A stretch of 64,000 bases of DNA. Origin: Acanthochlamys bracteata. Its lineage: Eukaryota > Streptophyta > Magnoliopsida > Pandanales > Velloziaceae. The DNA lies in the NCBI GenBank assembly GCA_019914995.1, contig CM034130.1, positions 5,704,001 to 5,768,000 on the forward strand. The letters are read 5' to 3'. The translations under genes and the position numbers were made by a program. Each line of letters opens with the position of its first letter. The first letter of the stretch is position 1. The notes under the pieces are model-generated. The model saw nothing but the letters and a program-made list of their open reading frames with translations. It was not told the DNA's origin and did no database searches. Below, piece by piece: positions 26,564-38,606 of the stretch.

Positions 26564-29500
26564 CTAGAAGCTCAACTTCAGTTCTGAAAGATCATCCATG
26601 GGGATTTCTAGACCCACCAAATCAAGATCTTGCATATCTTCATCAACACCCAACCAAGAACCAATGTCCTGTCCTTGTCCACCAAGGCTGTCAGCCACGT
26701 CTAGCTCCTCTATAGGATCTGTACCATCATGTAGCGCCAAGTTTGTGAAGATACCATCTTCTGCTTCTTTAGATATATCCTCAAACCCGCTACCAACTTC
26801 TTCGCTTACTTTGGTTCCACTCACAGTTCCAAAGGAGTCCTGTCTAGAAGGTAAAGGAGATGTTTCCATTGCCCTTCTAAGAAGACCATTTCCTGAAGTT
26901 GATAATTGAGCGGTCTTTTGCTTAAGCTTTGACTTAGAGTTTCGTTCACCTCTCACATTGGTCACAGATGCACGCCCATGTTTGACAACCAAATTTTTTA
27001 AAGATATTCCCTTACTCTGCTCTCTGTCTCTCTCTGTCCTCTTTCCTTTAGCATCACCCAGAAGACTGTGAACAAGAGCAGATGCAGATCTTGAAGCAGC
27101 AACTGAAACAACATCATCCAGTAGGACCTCCCTCTTCTTTCCTTGCTTAACTGATGTTTGCTCAGACAAATGATTGGGACCTTGAAAATGATCACATAAG
27201 CCTCTATCACTTCCACTATTACCAATAACAATAGAAGTAACACCATTTAAGTGAGAGTACTATATGAACACATATAAAGTGCGTAGTTCAAGTGGAAAAG
27301 ACAAAAAAATAGAAGACTTAGTGAGATAACATTATATATCATGATGAAGTTGAAGAAAGGTAAGCTAAAACCACAAAAAAAACAGATGATGAGCATTTGA
27401 AACAAAAGTATCAGAAGCATACTTGATACCCTAGCCCCAGGCAAACAAGTGCGAGATTCAGCATTTGTCCCTGAGCTGAGGCCATTTGGATGTTTCACAT
27501 CACTTGTACGCGCAGGTGAGTAGAAGAGAACATCACGGAAAGGAGGTTCGCTAAAACAGCTTCGGCCAGTCTCCTCATATTTGTAACACCTGGCAAGAGC
27601 TCGTCTGGCAAAAGCCACGGCCAGTTGCTTGGCAACTTTACTTGCATTACTTTTATGACTATGAGATCCTCGACCCCCCTGTCAAATAAAAGGGTCCTAG
27701 TGTCATTATTAGCATATGCATCTACTATTTACTTGCAAAGACTGCTATTTACTATTAAAATCTCCAATCCCACTCACTTATAGTTCATACTAAGGAAACA
27801 GTAACCTTTGTATATGCCTACACTGTATATGGAATGTATTAATTAACATATCAAACTTCAGATACTGGGATGGATAATTTCCCTTCAGCAGAAATTGAGC
27901 ATATTGCTACATTAGCAGTTGAAGTGAGATGCTTCATAATTTATTCAAATATGCAGAGATATCTAGGCAAGTGCATGCCCATAAGAAGACTTCTTTCATA
28001 AGAGATATAAAATAAAAACCCATAGCATCCAACTCACATATCTAGAGAAGAGTACTTCCTCAAAAGAATACCATTAAAAAACAAATATTCAATAACAATG
28101 AACAAATGTAAACGAGTACCGCTAATTTCTTGTAAGCCATTTCCAGATACTTGTGCATTGCAAGCTGCTCAAAATTCCTGTATTATAAGGCCATGGAAAG
28201 CATTCAGACCATGCATACAAATATATCAGTATCTTTGACAAAACATTAAGCAACTAACGCCTGTTTTACCTCTCCTCTGCCTCTGTTGCAACTTTCATTA
28301 CTTTCTCTAATTTGCAATATTGACCTTTCTTTTTTGTGACCTGTTATTTCAGCAGTTAATTCATAAACAAATTCGCACAACTGAATCATTCTCTAAAAAA
28401 AGAAGCATATATATGACCATGCAAACAAGCTATAAGAACTGCAATTGCAATGAAATCTAGAATTTAGTTTTCTTCCTCTGCTACTGCCCTAGCATACACT
28501 AAAAAGTTCAGATTTCAAAATATTTTAAGAAAATAATTACAGTACCTGCTCATAAAGCCTTAGTCGAAGTTCTTGAACCTCCTTGTCGATTTCCTCATCT
28601 TCCCCTTCAGAAAGATCAGGCTGCTAACACAGCAAGTAATCATTAAAACTATACCAACTGTTGTTTTGATTCACCAACACAGATAAAAGACTCAACCATC
28701 AGCTATATCGTTCGACATGATTCTCCGAAGCACTAGTGGCCATCAAGGACTAACAATATCAGAGATTCATCAGATTAAGATATCACAACATGTTAATCAA
28801 TCTTTTTACATCATATCTTAGCATAATGCAACAGTTATGGACAAAACATATAATATACAATACAACTAATGAATCTACAGAAAAAAAGGTGTCCCAAAGG
28901 AAGTAAAGATATACTCAGATATGATTTATCTTTATATACTATAAAACAATTCCAGAAAGCATCTTGTTAAGATGCAAATGCATAAGCACAACAGACACAA
29001 CAACATAATATTCTTTTTTTCAGATGAAAACAGTACAAAATGAATCAAGAGAGGCATGCATACAAAATATCATCAAGCAATGGAAAAGGTCAACCTATCA
29101 AGTGAAACAAAAAAAACATGACTCTATGCAGTACTGGAGAAGGGTTTTTAAATTGTAAGGGTCTAACGATACAAATTCTGACAACAAAAGTATTAGTATG
29201 CTAGACAAAATTTCCCGGAGTTTGTAGTACCCTCACTCCGTTGCTGACTGACTGTTTGTACAAGATTTCGGTAGGCAACATAAAGAGGAATAGGTAAAAC
29301 CAACACTGGAAAACATCGGATGAAGTTAGAAACATTATTAACGAGGACAAACAAGACTTCCTACTGCTTTATGAGACGAGGATTAGGAAGATAAAAATAT
29401 GTCATCTAGGCATGTGAGAAAGGAATTAAACTAAAATGATAGAAAATCAAGAGAGAAACCACGAAAATACAAACACAAACGAGAATCTGCATACCACTAT

Positions 29501-32500
29501 CTCAGGATGCAAGCCTATGCTATTAAGCTCCATCAAAATTCTCTGGTCCAACGACATACGCTGATACTGCAAATCACTAGGGCAAATACCATTGGAACCT
29601 CCTCTTGAGGCCAGCAACTGATCTGGATTTGTTTGACCAAATTCGGGAAAAGTACTACTTCCTGAGTTTACAGGAACATTTTGCTGAACCAACTCATCAG
29701 TTAACATTGAATTTTGGATACTTGACCTTGTCAAAGTGCTCAAGGTAGTGAATCCATTGCAAGGCATATCATCCCTGAATATGTTTTTCTGGTAACAGAA
29801 ATCTGTTTCCAACTTTAACTCTGAATTAACAAGACTCGCCTCATTATGGTCTTCTTCAATTGGGCCACTAATACTGTAAGGAGAATCACGATTTGTGGCA
29901 TGTAAAACTGTACTGCTATTTTCAGTCTTGGCATCATACTTGTCGCTACTATCTTCTGTCATGAATGCCGACAAAAGCCTTTGCGATAATGGAATTATCT
30001 TCTCAAACCATCTGTCTGTTTGCGATCTTCCAGACATAGTGGCTTTCAGAGGCTGTCCACCATCAACAAAATACAAGCTCTCAGGTACACTCTCCTCACC
30101 AAGACTTCCAATAGAGGTCTGACAAACTGGAGCCATTTTTTCTGCTTTGTTATCCTGGAAACAGAAACAAAAGCATAAACTCAGACTACAACAATGATTG
30201 TAATGAGGACAAAGAATTGAGAAAATGAAAGCTACATATAGAAACATTAAGTATAAAGTTGCCAATAACAGATACCATCCTGTTAGTTTCATCATCAACA
30301 AAAGATAGCAAACTTCTGTCAAGCTCCTCTGCGAAATCTATCTGAAAAAAATTAGAATGATCCGTTGATTAAAAGGCCGTCACAGAATAAATTTATGAAC
30401 TGTACTAAAAAACCCAAAAGAGAAGATTTCACATGCCTGAAGCTTTAAGTAATTCAAATCCTCTGAAGAAACAAAAGCAAAAAAAGGATCCATTTTCTTC
30501 CAAAACAAACTTGAAGATGCATTACCTGCAACAAAATTGACAGTATATGAGTAAAAGTATGAAGTGAACATTATCAAACAAACTGAGTAATAAAGGTGCA
30601 ATACAGACTATTTGCATTACGAGCAGCAGTGGCTGCGGCTAACAATTCCTCCCTATCGTCATCCAATTCACCTGTGGACATTAAAAGCGCATCCATTATT
30701 AACATTGCTCAGAGAACACTGAGGAAGGAAAGTATATACCAGTCAAATCCAACGAACTATTACTTGAAATTTGACATGGACGATTGTAAACCTTGCGATC
30801 AGATACTTTTTTAGATGGAGGACGACCAACTCTACTGCACAGAAAGATGAAAAATTAATAGCTACCCTTAAATTAACTTTAAGTCACTAAGTTTCATAAG
30901 AAAAAAAATTTTCATCAAATGATAAAGCAAAAATATTTTTATAGTACCTTTCGCTTTTGTCCTGACCAAGCCTACCACTTCTGGCTGGCTTGTTTGTATC
31001 TAGAATCTCCAGTTTTTCCTTTGTCAATGGCATGCCTGGCTTCGGTTGCGTTGTGCATCTTCCACTCCTTCCCTGTCTCCTAACACCATGACCAATTTCT
31101 TCTTTCAGGCTGGTTTTATTGTTCTTTTTCGAATGTAGAATAGTACTACCAGGTCTGTGGATTGGATCCAAAACTCCATCCTCTCCTTCACCATCATCGA
31201 TGTCTAACTCCTTCGATTTATTCTCAAGAGCACCAGATTCTTCACTTTCACAAGGTCCAGCAGGAGATGAAACATTCTCAAGCTTCAATTTTAATTGCTG
31301 AGGACTGTTCTGAGCCCCCTTTGCAATCAAGAGTCCAGCTGGTTCCAATGATGACAATCTGCCTGAAATATCTGAACAAGCTTCAGATAGACTTGATATT
31401 TCATCAAAGTTAGACATGGGAGAAACTACATTTGCCCTTCTTGTACGAGACATTTTCTGTGATCGTTGCCCACCCCAAGAAACAGGAGGAGAAGAAGATC
31501 CAGCAGGCAAAGGCCTCTTACGATTGATAGCTGGTGGTAAAGTCTGGACTTTGTTCAGACTAGATGACTGTTCCCATCCATCAATATTTGCTGATGCACG
31601 AGGGAAGTTCAAAGATGAGTTCATTAGACCACCTGAACCAGTTCTAGGTTGCCTTGACCCCTTGCCTTTCACCAAAGGACTTTGGGTTGTTTGAGAATCC
31701 TCTCGTATATTTACTCTGGATCAATTGCAAAAGACCAGTAAAAAATCCACAATCAAATAATAATAAGAGCTGCAGTTATGTACTTTTGAGGGTTGGACAA
31801 ATTTCATGCTACTACATCAAGCAAAAGCAAGACCAAATTAAAAAGTAATAAGATAAGAAAGAAAAGAGTATTACTTGCTATTTCCCTTAGATAAAACCCG
31901 ATCCTTATCCAGTACAGTAGCACGATCCCTTCTTTCATTCACATGAGATGGGCCATCTAAGTCATTCTTGGTAACCATACGAGGGCTAGAAGCAGCCAGC
32001 GGGGAAGCACTTTCCATCTTGGTACTTCCAACAGTCCCACCGAATGAACCAGATCTGGATCATATAATTCATTGGTGTGCTAAGAGAAGTTTTCTCATAA
32101 TAATGCACAACCAAGCATACCAGGAAAAAAATAGATAAAACATCTTCAAGCCTGATAAAGTTAATCACCTCTGCTCTCTTTAAAAACACAACTATTCAAG
32201 AGATTAGAAACAATAACATCACATGGTCTTATCCCACTAGGTGGGGTCGGCTTCATGGATCCTCTCATGCCGCTGTGCTCTAATCTAAGAGATAAGAAGA
32301 GAGCAGAAAAGGAAAAGAAAGGCTCTTCAAAAAAATCAAATAAAAAATGAAAGTGACTCACAGACCCTGTGAGCAAGAGGAAAATCTAACAATAGCACAT
32401 ATGGCGCAGTCAGTAATGAGTAGTAGTCCATCAACAAGTTTTCTCACATATTTTTTAAACCGACTAAGAGTTAAAATTTACATTCATATCCTTTCCCCTC

Positions 32501-32891
32501 AGACTCCTCCGTAAGAAAAATAGAATGTTAATAGCGTCCTGTCGATTGATGAAGCTAGAGGTGAAAAAGAGAGGACAGGAGAATGTCAAAATGTTGTTCT
32601 TGAGAAGAGGACCAGAAACAAAGAAATCTTAGGGTATCTAAATGATTCAAGGTTCTATTAGGTGGAGGAGAACAGGTGAATGACATGTAAAAGCCTATTA
32701 GCATCAGGCACAAATAAAGTTGTAATCTTAATTTTCATACTGCCAGACACCACTTTGCCAGACAAAAGAATAAAATAACAATCATGGAAGCAGGGGCCTC
32801 CTAGAAACATTCATGACTCCTAACCCAGCATAAAAATTGGGAGAAAGAGAAAGAAAATTGGCAAGCCATTCAGTAAGATTTTGCTATATAG

Positions 32892-32949
<58 letters not shown>

Positions 32950-34464
32950 AGCCATTTTGTTATTATGTATCATTGTCAACGGTAGTCTTACAGTACTAGA
33001 AGCTTCTGACTTCCTTGTCACTTACCTATGGCCACTAGTCACAAATGTATTAGGAAGTCAACTGCTAATTACCTGAATCCAACTGAATCATTTGTTCGTG
33101 AATGAGCCTCATTACTAGAGCGCTGCGGGATTGCAGATTTGAGCTCCCGATCACCGTCTGTAATTCTAATACCCATTGTGCCAACTGAGCGTTTCCTCTT
33201 CATTTTTTTCTCCCATCCATCTCCTCCAGCTGGAAGTCCACGAATCTTTTCCTCAATTGGAGTTTGGATGCCATTGCAAGTCCTGAGAGTAGTTTTGTCC
33301 TTTTCCATTTGTATGTTTTTTTCTTTCTCCAGCTGGGCTCCCTGCCTCATAGTAACAGAACCACGCCCTTCAGACTGAGACAAGTAGAAGAAAAAGCCCG
33401 ACTTAAAATAACTACCTCTTAAATGTCACTGGATATAAAAGTACAAGGAGCGGAGAACAAACAGAGCAAAATAGTCTAAGGTTTTGATGCATGAACTGTA
33501 TGTAACCAGGAAAATTAAATAAAGGTAGGATGCCATTAAAAGTGTGAAGAATCTATGTTTATTTAAATTTTAAGTTTGCATGTGTTTCAGCTAATGATTG
33601 AAAGGAAAGCTTCATATAAAAATTTTATTTGTCAAGATGCTATAAGTCAAACAAATAAGGAAAAACAGCATCTGCAAACTAAACCTTAATAAGGAATACA
33701 AACCCATACATCCGCCATTGAGGAACGAACCCGCTTATTGGGAACAGCACTTTTTGTCCTGTCATCTACTCTTTGGCCAACAATGTCTGAGGCACTCATC
33801 TGACTCCCAATCTTAAACAAATTCAAACTACCCGGCTTATCACTTGATGGGATATCATTGCGTCGCCTTTTCCTTCCAAATAGAAGACTGCGGTACTTAT
33901 CCAATCTTGATATGCATTCATGGAAGTGCTTTGCTCTTTCCCTGGTACAATAGTAACAACATTCGTAGATTACAATACTTCTTTAAGAGGCAAATTGTAG
34001 ACACGGGATAGTGCAAAAGTTATAATTTTAGACCGAGAAGCAGAGCGGCTGCAAACTTAAATAGATGAATACCTAGCCTTGCTGGATGATTCCAATATAC
34101 TAGCTTTATATCGCTTGAGCTCCTCTGATGCAATAGGAGGGAGCGACTTTGTCTGCATCGATCCAAAAGTATGCTCCTCAAGTGATATACCCAACACCCG
34201 CCTCAACTCTCCTGAACGAGTGTATTTCTGCTCGCTCATGGAGATGTAATCAAGATTCAGACATTGTGCTAAGGTTGTAATTTCCACCAATTGGGACACA
34301 TTTCTCGATGAACTGGCCCCATTATTGTCTTGTCCCTCACGAAAGCTACCAGATCGTTCCAAACTAGCACCAGAATAGGATCCTCGTTGCCCACTGGAAT
34401 ACAAACCTGCAAAGGTCCCCTCCATACTACTCGAAGTCAGTTCAGCCCGTGTGCTCCCTGTCAT
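26564..34464 (-). CDS. Large Ser/Lys/Arg-rich plant protein of unknown function (fifteen exons, 1331 aa)
   Basis: I recognise the plant family that includes Arabidopsis At2g19390 and At4g29790; no enzymatic domain is visible and no function is assigned. Exons (minus): 34464-34073, 33941-33710, 33374-33073, 32054-31875, 31715-30948, 30834-30740, 30671-30609, 30525-30437, 30341-30276, 30154-29495, 28620-28546, 28340-28270, 28177-28120, 27678-27430, 27259-26564. Phases agree throughout. Family landmarks: SGQRGSYS near the N-terminus, YRSLLFGRKRRRND, DGWEKKMKRKRS, KGKGSRQPRTGSG, FWKKMDPFFAFVSSEDL, and YLEMAYKKLA. Many Lys/Arg clusters (for example GRKRRR, KKMKRKR) suggest nuclear location. Intron 8 (30436-30342) needs a GC donor (CAG|GCATGT). 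A 5' UTR intron upstream of 34480 is likely. The start chosen is the first ATG in exon 1; the next Met is 13 codons on. The exon 15 acceptor (CATATAG) is the least certain border. Confidence 0.85.
32228..32265. repeat. Short dispersed-repeat-like core in intron 3 of the large gene
   Basis: The words CCCACTAGGTGGGGTCGG and CTTCATGGATCC form a core that I recall from many plant introns and spacers, where it is part of a short dispersed repeat. Boundaries cannot be set and there are no flanking duplications I can point to. Confidence 0.3.
32894..32949. repeat. (GA)n microsatellite
   Basis: About 27 GA units with one break, inside intron 3 of the large minus-strand gene. The open frame running through it (32837-33076) is a product of the repeat and not a gene. 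Confidence 0.95.
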
Positions 34465-36462
34465 TTCACTCAACAGTGCCTATCGACTTATGACAGCATA
34501 TGTCAACTCAATTTTGGTACCTTTCTAGATTAAATGTGTAGGTATAGATGTGATCAAGGTGAAGCATAAATAATGGCAAAATGCTGGCAACTGGATCAAA
34601 TATCTGGAGTGAATTATCACTATCCAGGAAGCTAGAACAAGGACATAAAATTTTGAATGAAGCAAAGTCCCAAATCAGAATTCTGTACAGAAACGCGCGC
34701 CAAGTCTAGGCAACAACTGACTTTCTTTACTTGAATGAATCTATAGAGGTCAAATGACCCTAAGACTTTCGAATGAAGTAAATGTACTTACTACTGACCT
34801 CTTCTAACACTGATCGCAATCCAACAAGCTAACAATTGTCTAAAGTTAGAAAAAAAAACAAAACGAAGAAGATAACGGTACTCTGAACAAAATCGCAACT
34901 TGCGATGAGCAAATAATTGACGCAATCTAATATATATACCTCCCGAACAAAAATCAACGATCGGGAACTCGAAATTTCGAGATGAGATTGAGATTTGGAG
35001 AGCCCGAGGAAACGGGAAAACCCTAATTTGGGTACCGGGAACGAACTGCCACTGAAGAGATAGGGATTTCTACCACCGACTGATGGCTGGCATTCTTCAA
35101 TTGGATAAATTTGTGATTTGAATTTGGGACTTTTTGGTTTGATTCGTTACAAAATTGTCCGAAAATAGAAAAATTGGGGAAACTTTGGAAACCCCGATAA
35201 AGCGTCGTCGGGGCGGAAAACTCCCGATACCAAGGAGTCGATGAATGTCTTGGAAAGAAACAAAATTTACAGATTGAACCTTTACAATTTACATAGAGCT
35301 TCTAAATTTTCGTTTTCATAAGGTTCTTATTGAAATATCATGCTATGCGGACGGTGAGAAGCAAGAAATTTAGGCATATTTGGTACAGCATTTTATTTCA
35401 TTTCATTTTATATCAACTGTTTATTTTTTTTTAAAAAGTGTATAGTAAAAAAAGTTTTAAAAGTTTAAGCCTTGTAAAGGTCCCACTACTGATGTTCAGG
35501 AGGGCACTTGAACGCATTTTTACTGTTTCATATTTCAAAAAAAAATTATATTTTTAAAATTTGTTTTTTTAAATTAGATTATATAAATAAGTTATACTAT
35601 TATAAAATTTTTATATTTTTAAGTTTTATTTTTAATTAAAAAATCAAATTTGTTTATTTAAAAATCTCAAAATAAGCTCTATCAAGCTCTTTGTTTTAAA
35701 AATTTTTAAACATATGAATTTGAAATTGAGCTACAAGTTTGAAAAATTAGTTGGACAGCGTATTACGAAAAGAGTTTGAAAAATTTTTATCTTTTTTACC
35801 ACCTTTTAATAATTTCTAAAAAATTACTCTTTTAAACTAATATTTAAAAATTAACTAAAATAATTTTCTAGAAATAGTTTATATTAAAGATAATAAAATT
35901 TTATAAACCGTATAATTTTTACTATAGTATGACAAAGTGCGATAGTGTTATTTGTCAATGCTTATCACCAATTATTTCAACTTTTTAGTTTTTGATAAAC
36001 TTTTTTACAGTATTTAAAAATGTTTTTTAAAAGTTAAAAAGTATAGATGAATTGTATATTATAAAAATTGTTATATGTATATTCTTATTATTTTTGTAAG
36101 ATATAAAATGACAAGTTTGTTTTGAAAAACTATAAATTAAATTTCTTTCAAAAAATTTTCTTACTTTAAGCATTTTCAAATGTCTCCAACATCTTTTGTA
36201 TAAAAATAAGTTACAGAAAACTTAGTTCATTAAGTATTTCTTGACCACTTTTAAAATAGTTCATATTTTTTGAGATTCAGCGCAAAATCAAATCAGCGTT
36301 GTCTTAAAATTGAAACAATTAGAAAAAAGTAAGGTACTTAGAGAATGTGTTCTTAAAAAGTCATGACATGCGAATTATCTTATCAAGTTCGTAATAGGCG
36401 CAGTAAGAGCAATTCAAATATTTCGGTCGCTAATATTGAGCAATACTCACCGGAATGCTTTA
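34465..36462. promoter_or_regulatory. Leader and promoter of the large gene, then AT-rich spacer
   Basis: About 34465-35100 should hold the 5' UTR with an intron: a donor-like GGGAG|GTATAT near 34940 and an acceptor-like CGATAG near 34481, on the minus strand. From about 35380 the DNA becomes AT-rich and repeat-like (GGCATATTTGGTACAGC near 35373 resembles a MITE end). No gene seen. Confidence 0.45.
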
Positions 36463-36678
36463 GGGAGTATTTACCTACCACCCAAGCTTTACTTTTTTCA
36501 AACTCAATTTAATATAAAATAAACAAAAAATTAAAATAAATTTATTTTATTAAAATTTATTTTTTCAAAATTTAATACAAGAATTAATATATATTTATTT
36601 TTATTAAATATTTTAAATTTAAATAAATTTTTTAAATTCATTTTTAAAAAGTGAGTTCAACTCAAGGTAAACACACCC
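36463..36678. repeat. Tourist-like (PIF/Harbinger) MITE with TTA target duplication
   Basis: The left end GGGAGTATTTACCT and the right end AGGTAAACACACCC (reverse GGGTGTGTTTACCT) match at 12 of 14 positions. TTA lies directly outside both ends (36460-36462 and 36679-36681). The inside is 190 bases of A/T-rich, non-coding DNA. Size, inverted repeats and TTA duplication fit the Tourist-like group, mobilised in trans by a Harbinger transposase; no such transposase is in the window. Confidence 0.75.
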
Positions 36679-36929
36679 TTAATAGCTTTTCTCTCTTTAG
36701 TTATTGCCCTAATATATTGGTGTGGGGTGTTTGAAAACTTAATAGTGGTTCAAATTGTTTCGAGTACAAAGTTTAAAATGCTTTCATTGGTTAACCAGGT
36801 TGATTAGTTGGAAAGTTCTCTTCAATTCTTTATTTGTCTCGTACAATTTCATTTGTATAAATCATAAACATCACTAAAAATAAATACCGACTATGAATAA
36901 ACTATTAATTTACATATATGTCAGTTAGT

Positions 36930-37480
36930 TGTACTTGTAAACTCACAAGAGATAGCTCAATCAGTAGTATCTTTAATTTTTTTAATAAAATGGCTATCCA
37001 TTCAACATATCGTGTTGATTTAAATTATGAGTAATATTTATTATAGTCTTATTATCTCAAATTACTTTAAGATGACTTTTTAGAGCAAAACTAAGTCTTT
37101 CAATAATATACATAGTCATAGAAGTTCATATAACCTCATCCACCATTTCTCAGTATTAGTTTTGACAATAGATTGAGCAATCACATCCTATTCCTAACTC
37201 TTCCATATGACTAAATTATCACTGACAAATATAAAATAGCGACATATGGAGCATTTGTTTATTTTATTTCTTGTCTAATTTGTATCAATATAATCAATAT
37301 CCAAACAATTATGCTTCAAAAATAATAATATATAATATAGTGCTGATTTCCTATATATCAAGATTCTACTCACAGCTTTCATAAAATCAATACTTAGAGA
37401 ATGTATAAACGAACTAACAACACATACAATTTGCCTCCGTGGAGATGTAAGAAATAGCCGTTCTCCATTTTATCGTTATT
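36930..37480 (-). mobile_element. Decayed Ty1/copia remnant (RT-RNase H end)
   Basis: On the minus strand the order of weak similarities is that of the copia C-terminal region: a segment like FMKAVSRILIY (about 37370), then YFIFVSDNLVIW (about 37220), then ITHNLNQHD and SHFIKK near 37010-36980. It is heavily broken (many breaks) and lacks recognisable ends. It is very old and separate from the elements at 6121-11803 and 38607-40965. Confidence 0.65.
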
Positions 37481-38606
37481 ACTCTCGGTCCAAATTAGCC
37501 TAGTAAAAATTTGGATATTTATCTATCACGATTGATACATGAACTAAAAGATTTTTGTAAGAGCGGAATCAAAATACTTTCATCGATTATTTATTGTAAT
37601 ACAGTAGAAAACATCATCTAAAGATTACAAATTTACCAATAAGATATATAAAAAGTATAATTCATATTCAACAATTAGATATTATTAATTAACCTTTTTT
37701 AATTAATTTGAAATTTTTATATTTTAAAGTAATAGGGATTATAATCTATCTGATTCCTATTGCTAGTAAATTATCGATTAGGTTAATTTGCAGTAGCTTT
37801 TGTTTCAGAGTATTAGCGACTATGGCGTATACAGGTCATTATTGAATTGACAATAGGGACTAGCTTGATGTGGTCCCTATTACCGTATAAATAAAATTTT
37901 TGAATAATTATTTTAATTTATTTAATAAAATCTAAATCGTAAGATGTGATTGATATTTTTTGTATATACTATTAGAAAATTTTTAAATCACTTGAGTGAT
38001 GTTTTGTATTGCCTAATAATAAATAATTGATTCACGTTTATGATTTAATGATTTATAAGATTAAATAATACCTCTAAAATATATCCAAACGTGATGAAAT
38101 TTTATTGCAACAGTAAAGTTGTCAAATAGAATGTATTTAATGGTTTACATTTTTTGTTTAAAATATCAAAATAAAATAGTTTGTGTAATTTGGGTTAAGT
38201 AAGAATCTATATATTAATGTTATAAAATTCTAATCGAACTTAACATTCATCTTCAAGTTAGCGTTCATACTTAACTCAAACTCTTCAGGTTACTACCGAT
38301 GGATGCATTCTCTATGACAAAATTATTTTTCACAAAAACTTTCGTAACTCATTAGATTTTTTTATAAAGATTATTAAACATTATACGTTTATAATTATTT
38401 ATCGTGATGAAGTACAAAACTTTTTATGGATGATTCAAATTTTATCTACATAATATAAGAAAAAGATCTCCATCACATCAAACGGTTTGGATTAACTAAA
38501 CCAATTTATACTAACTAGTTTTAAATATAAATGTAATTTGTAAGAAGGAGCAGTAGATGATATACACATATTAACGGCCGGCTCTAACCAAAGTCGTAGT
38601 TGTACT
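37481..38606. other. AT-rich spacer with possible CACTA subterminal traces
   Basis: No gene. About 37750-37890 has TATTGCTAGTAAATTATCGAT and TATTAGCGACTATGG, which resemble ATTGCTAGTAAATAGTCGAT and TTAGCGA words near the right end of the CACTA element (about 45970). It may belong to the left part of that element or to another copy. Confidence 0.35.

Noticed and set aside
32837-33076. Open frame through the GA repeat (RERERE)
   Set aside because: Produced by the (GA)n microsatellite inside an intron.
34465-34473. Start of the large gene three codons upstream at 34473
   Set aside because: The codon there is TTG; the first ATG in the exon is at 34464.
36872-36890. CACTAAAAATAAATACC as a possible left CACTA terminus
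   Set aside because: It does not match the right terminus (CACTACAATAGAG) beyond the first five bases and lies next to an unrelated copia remnant.
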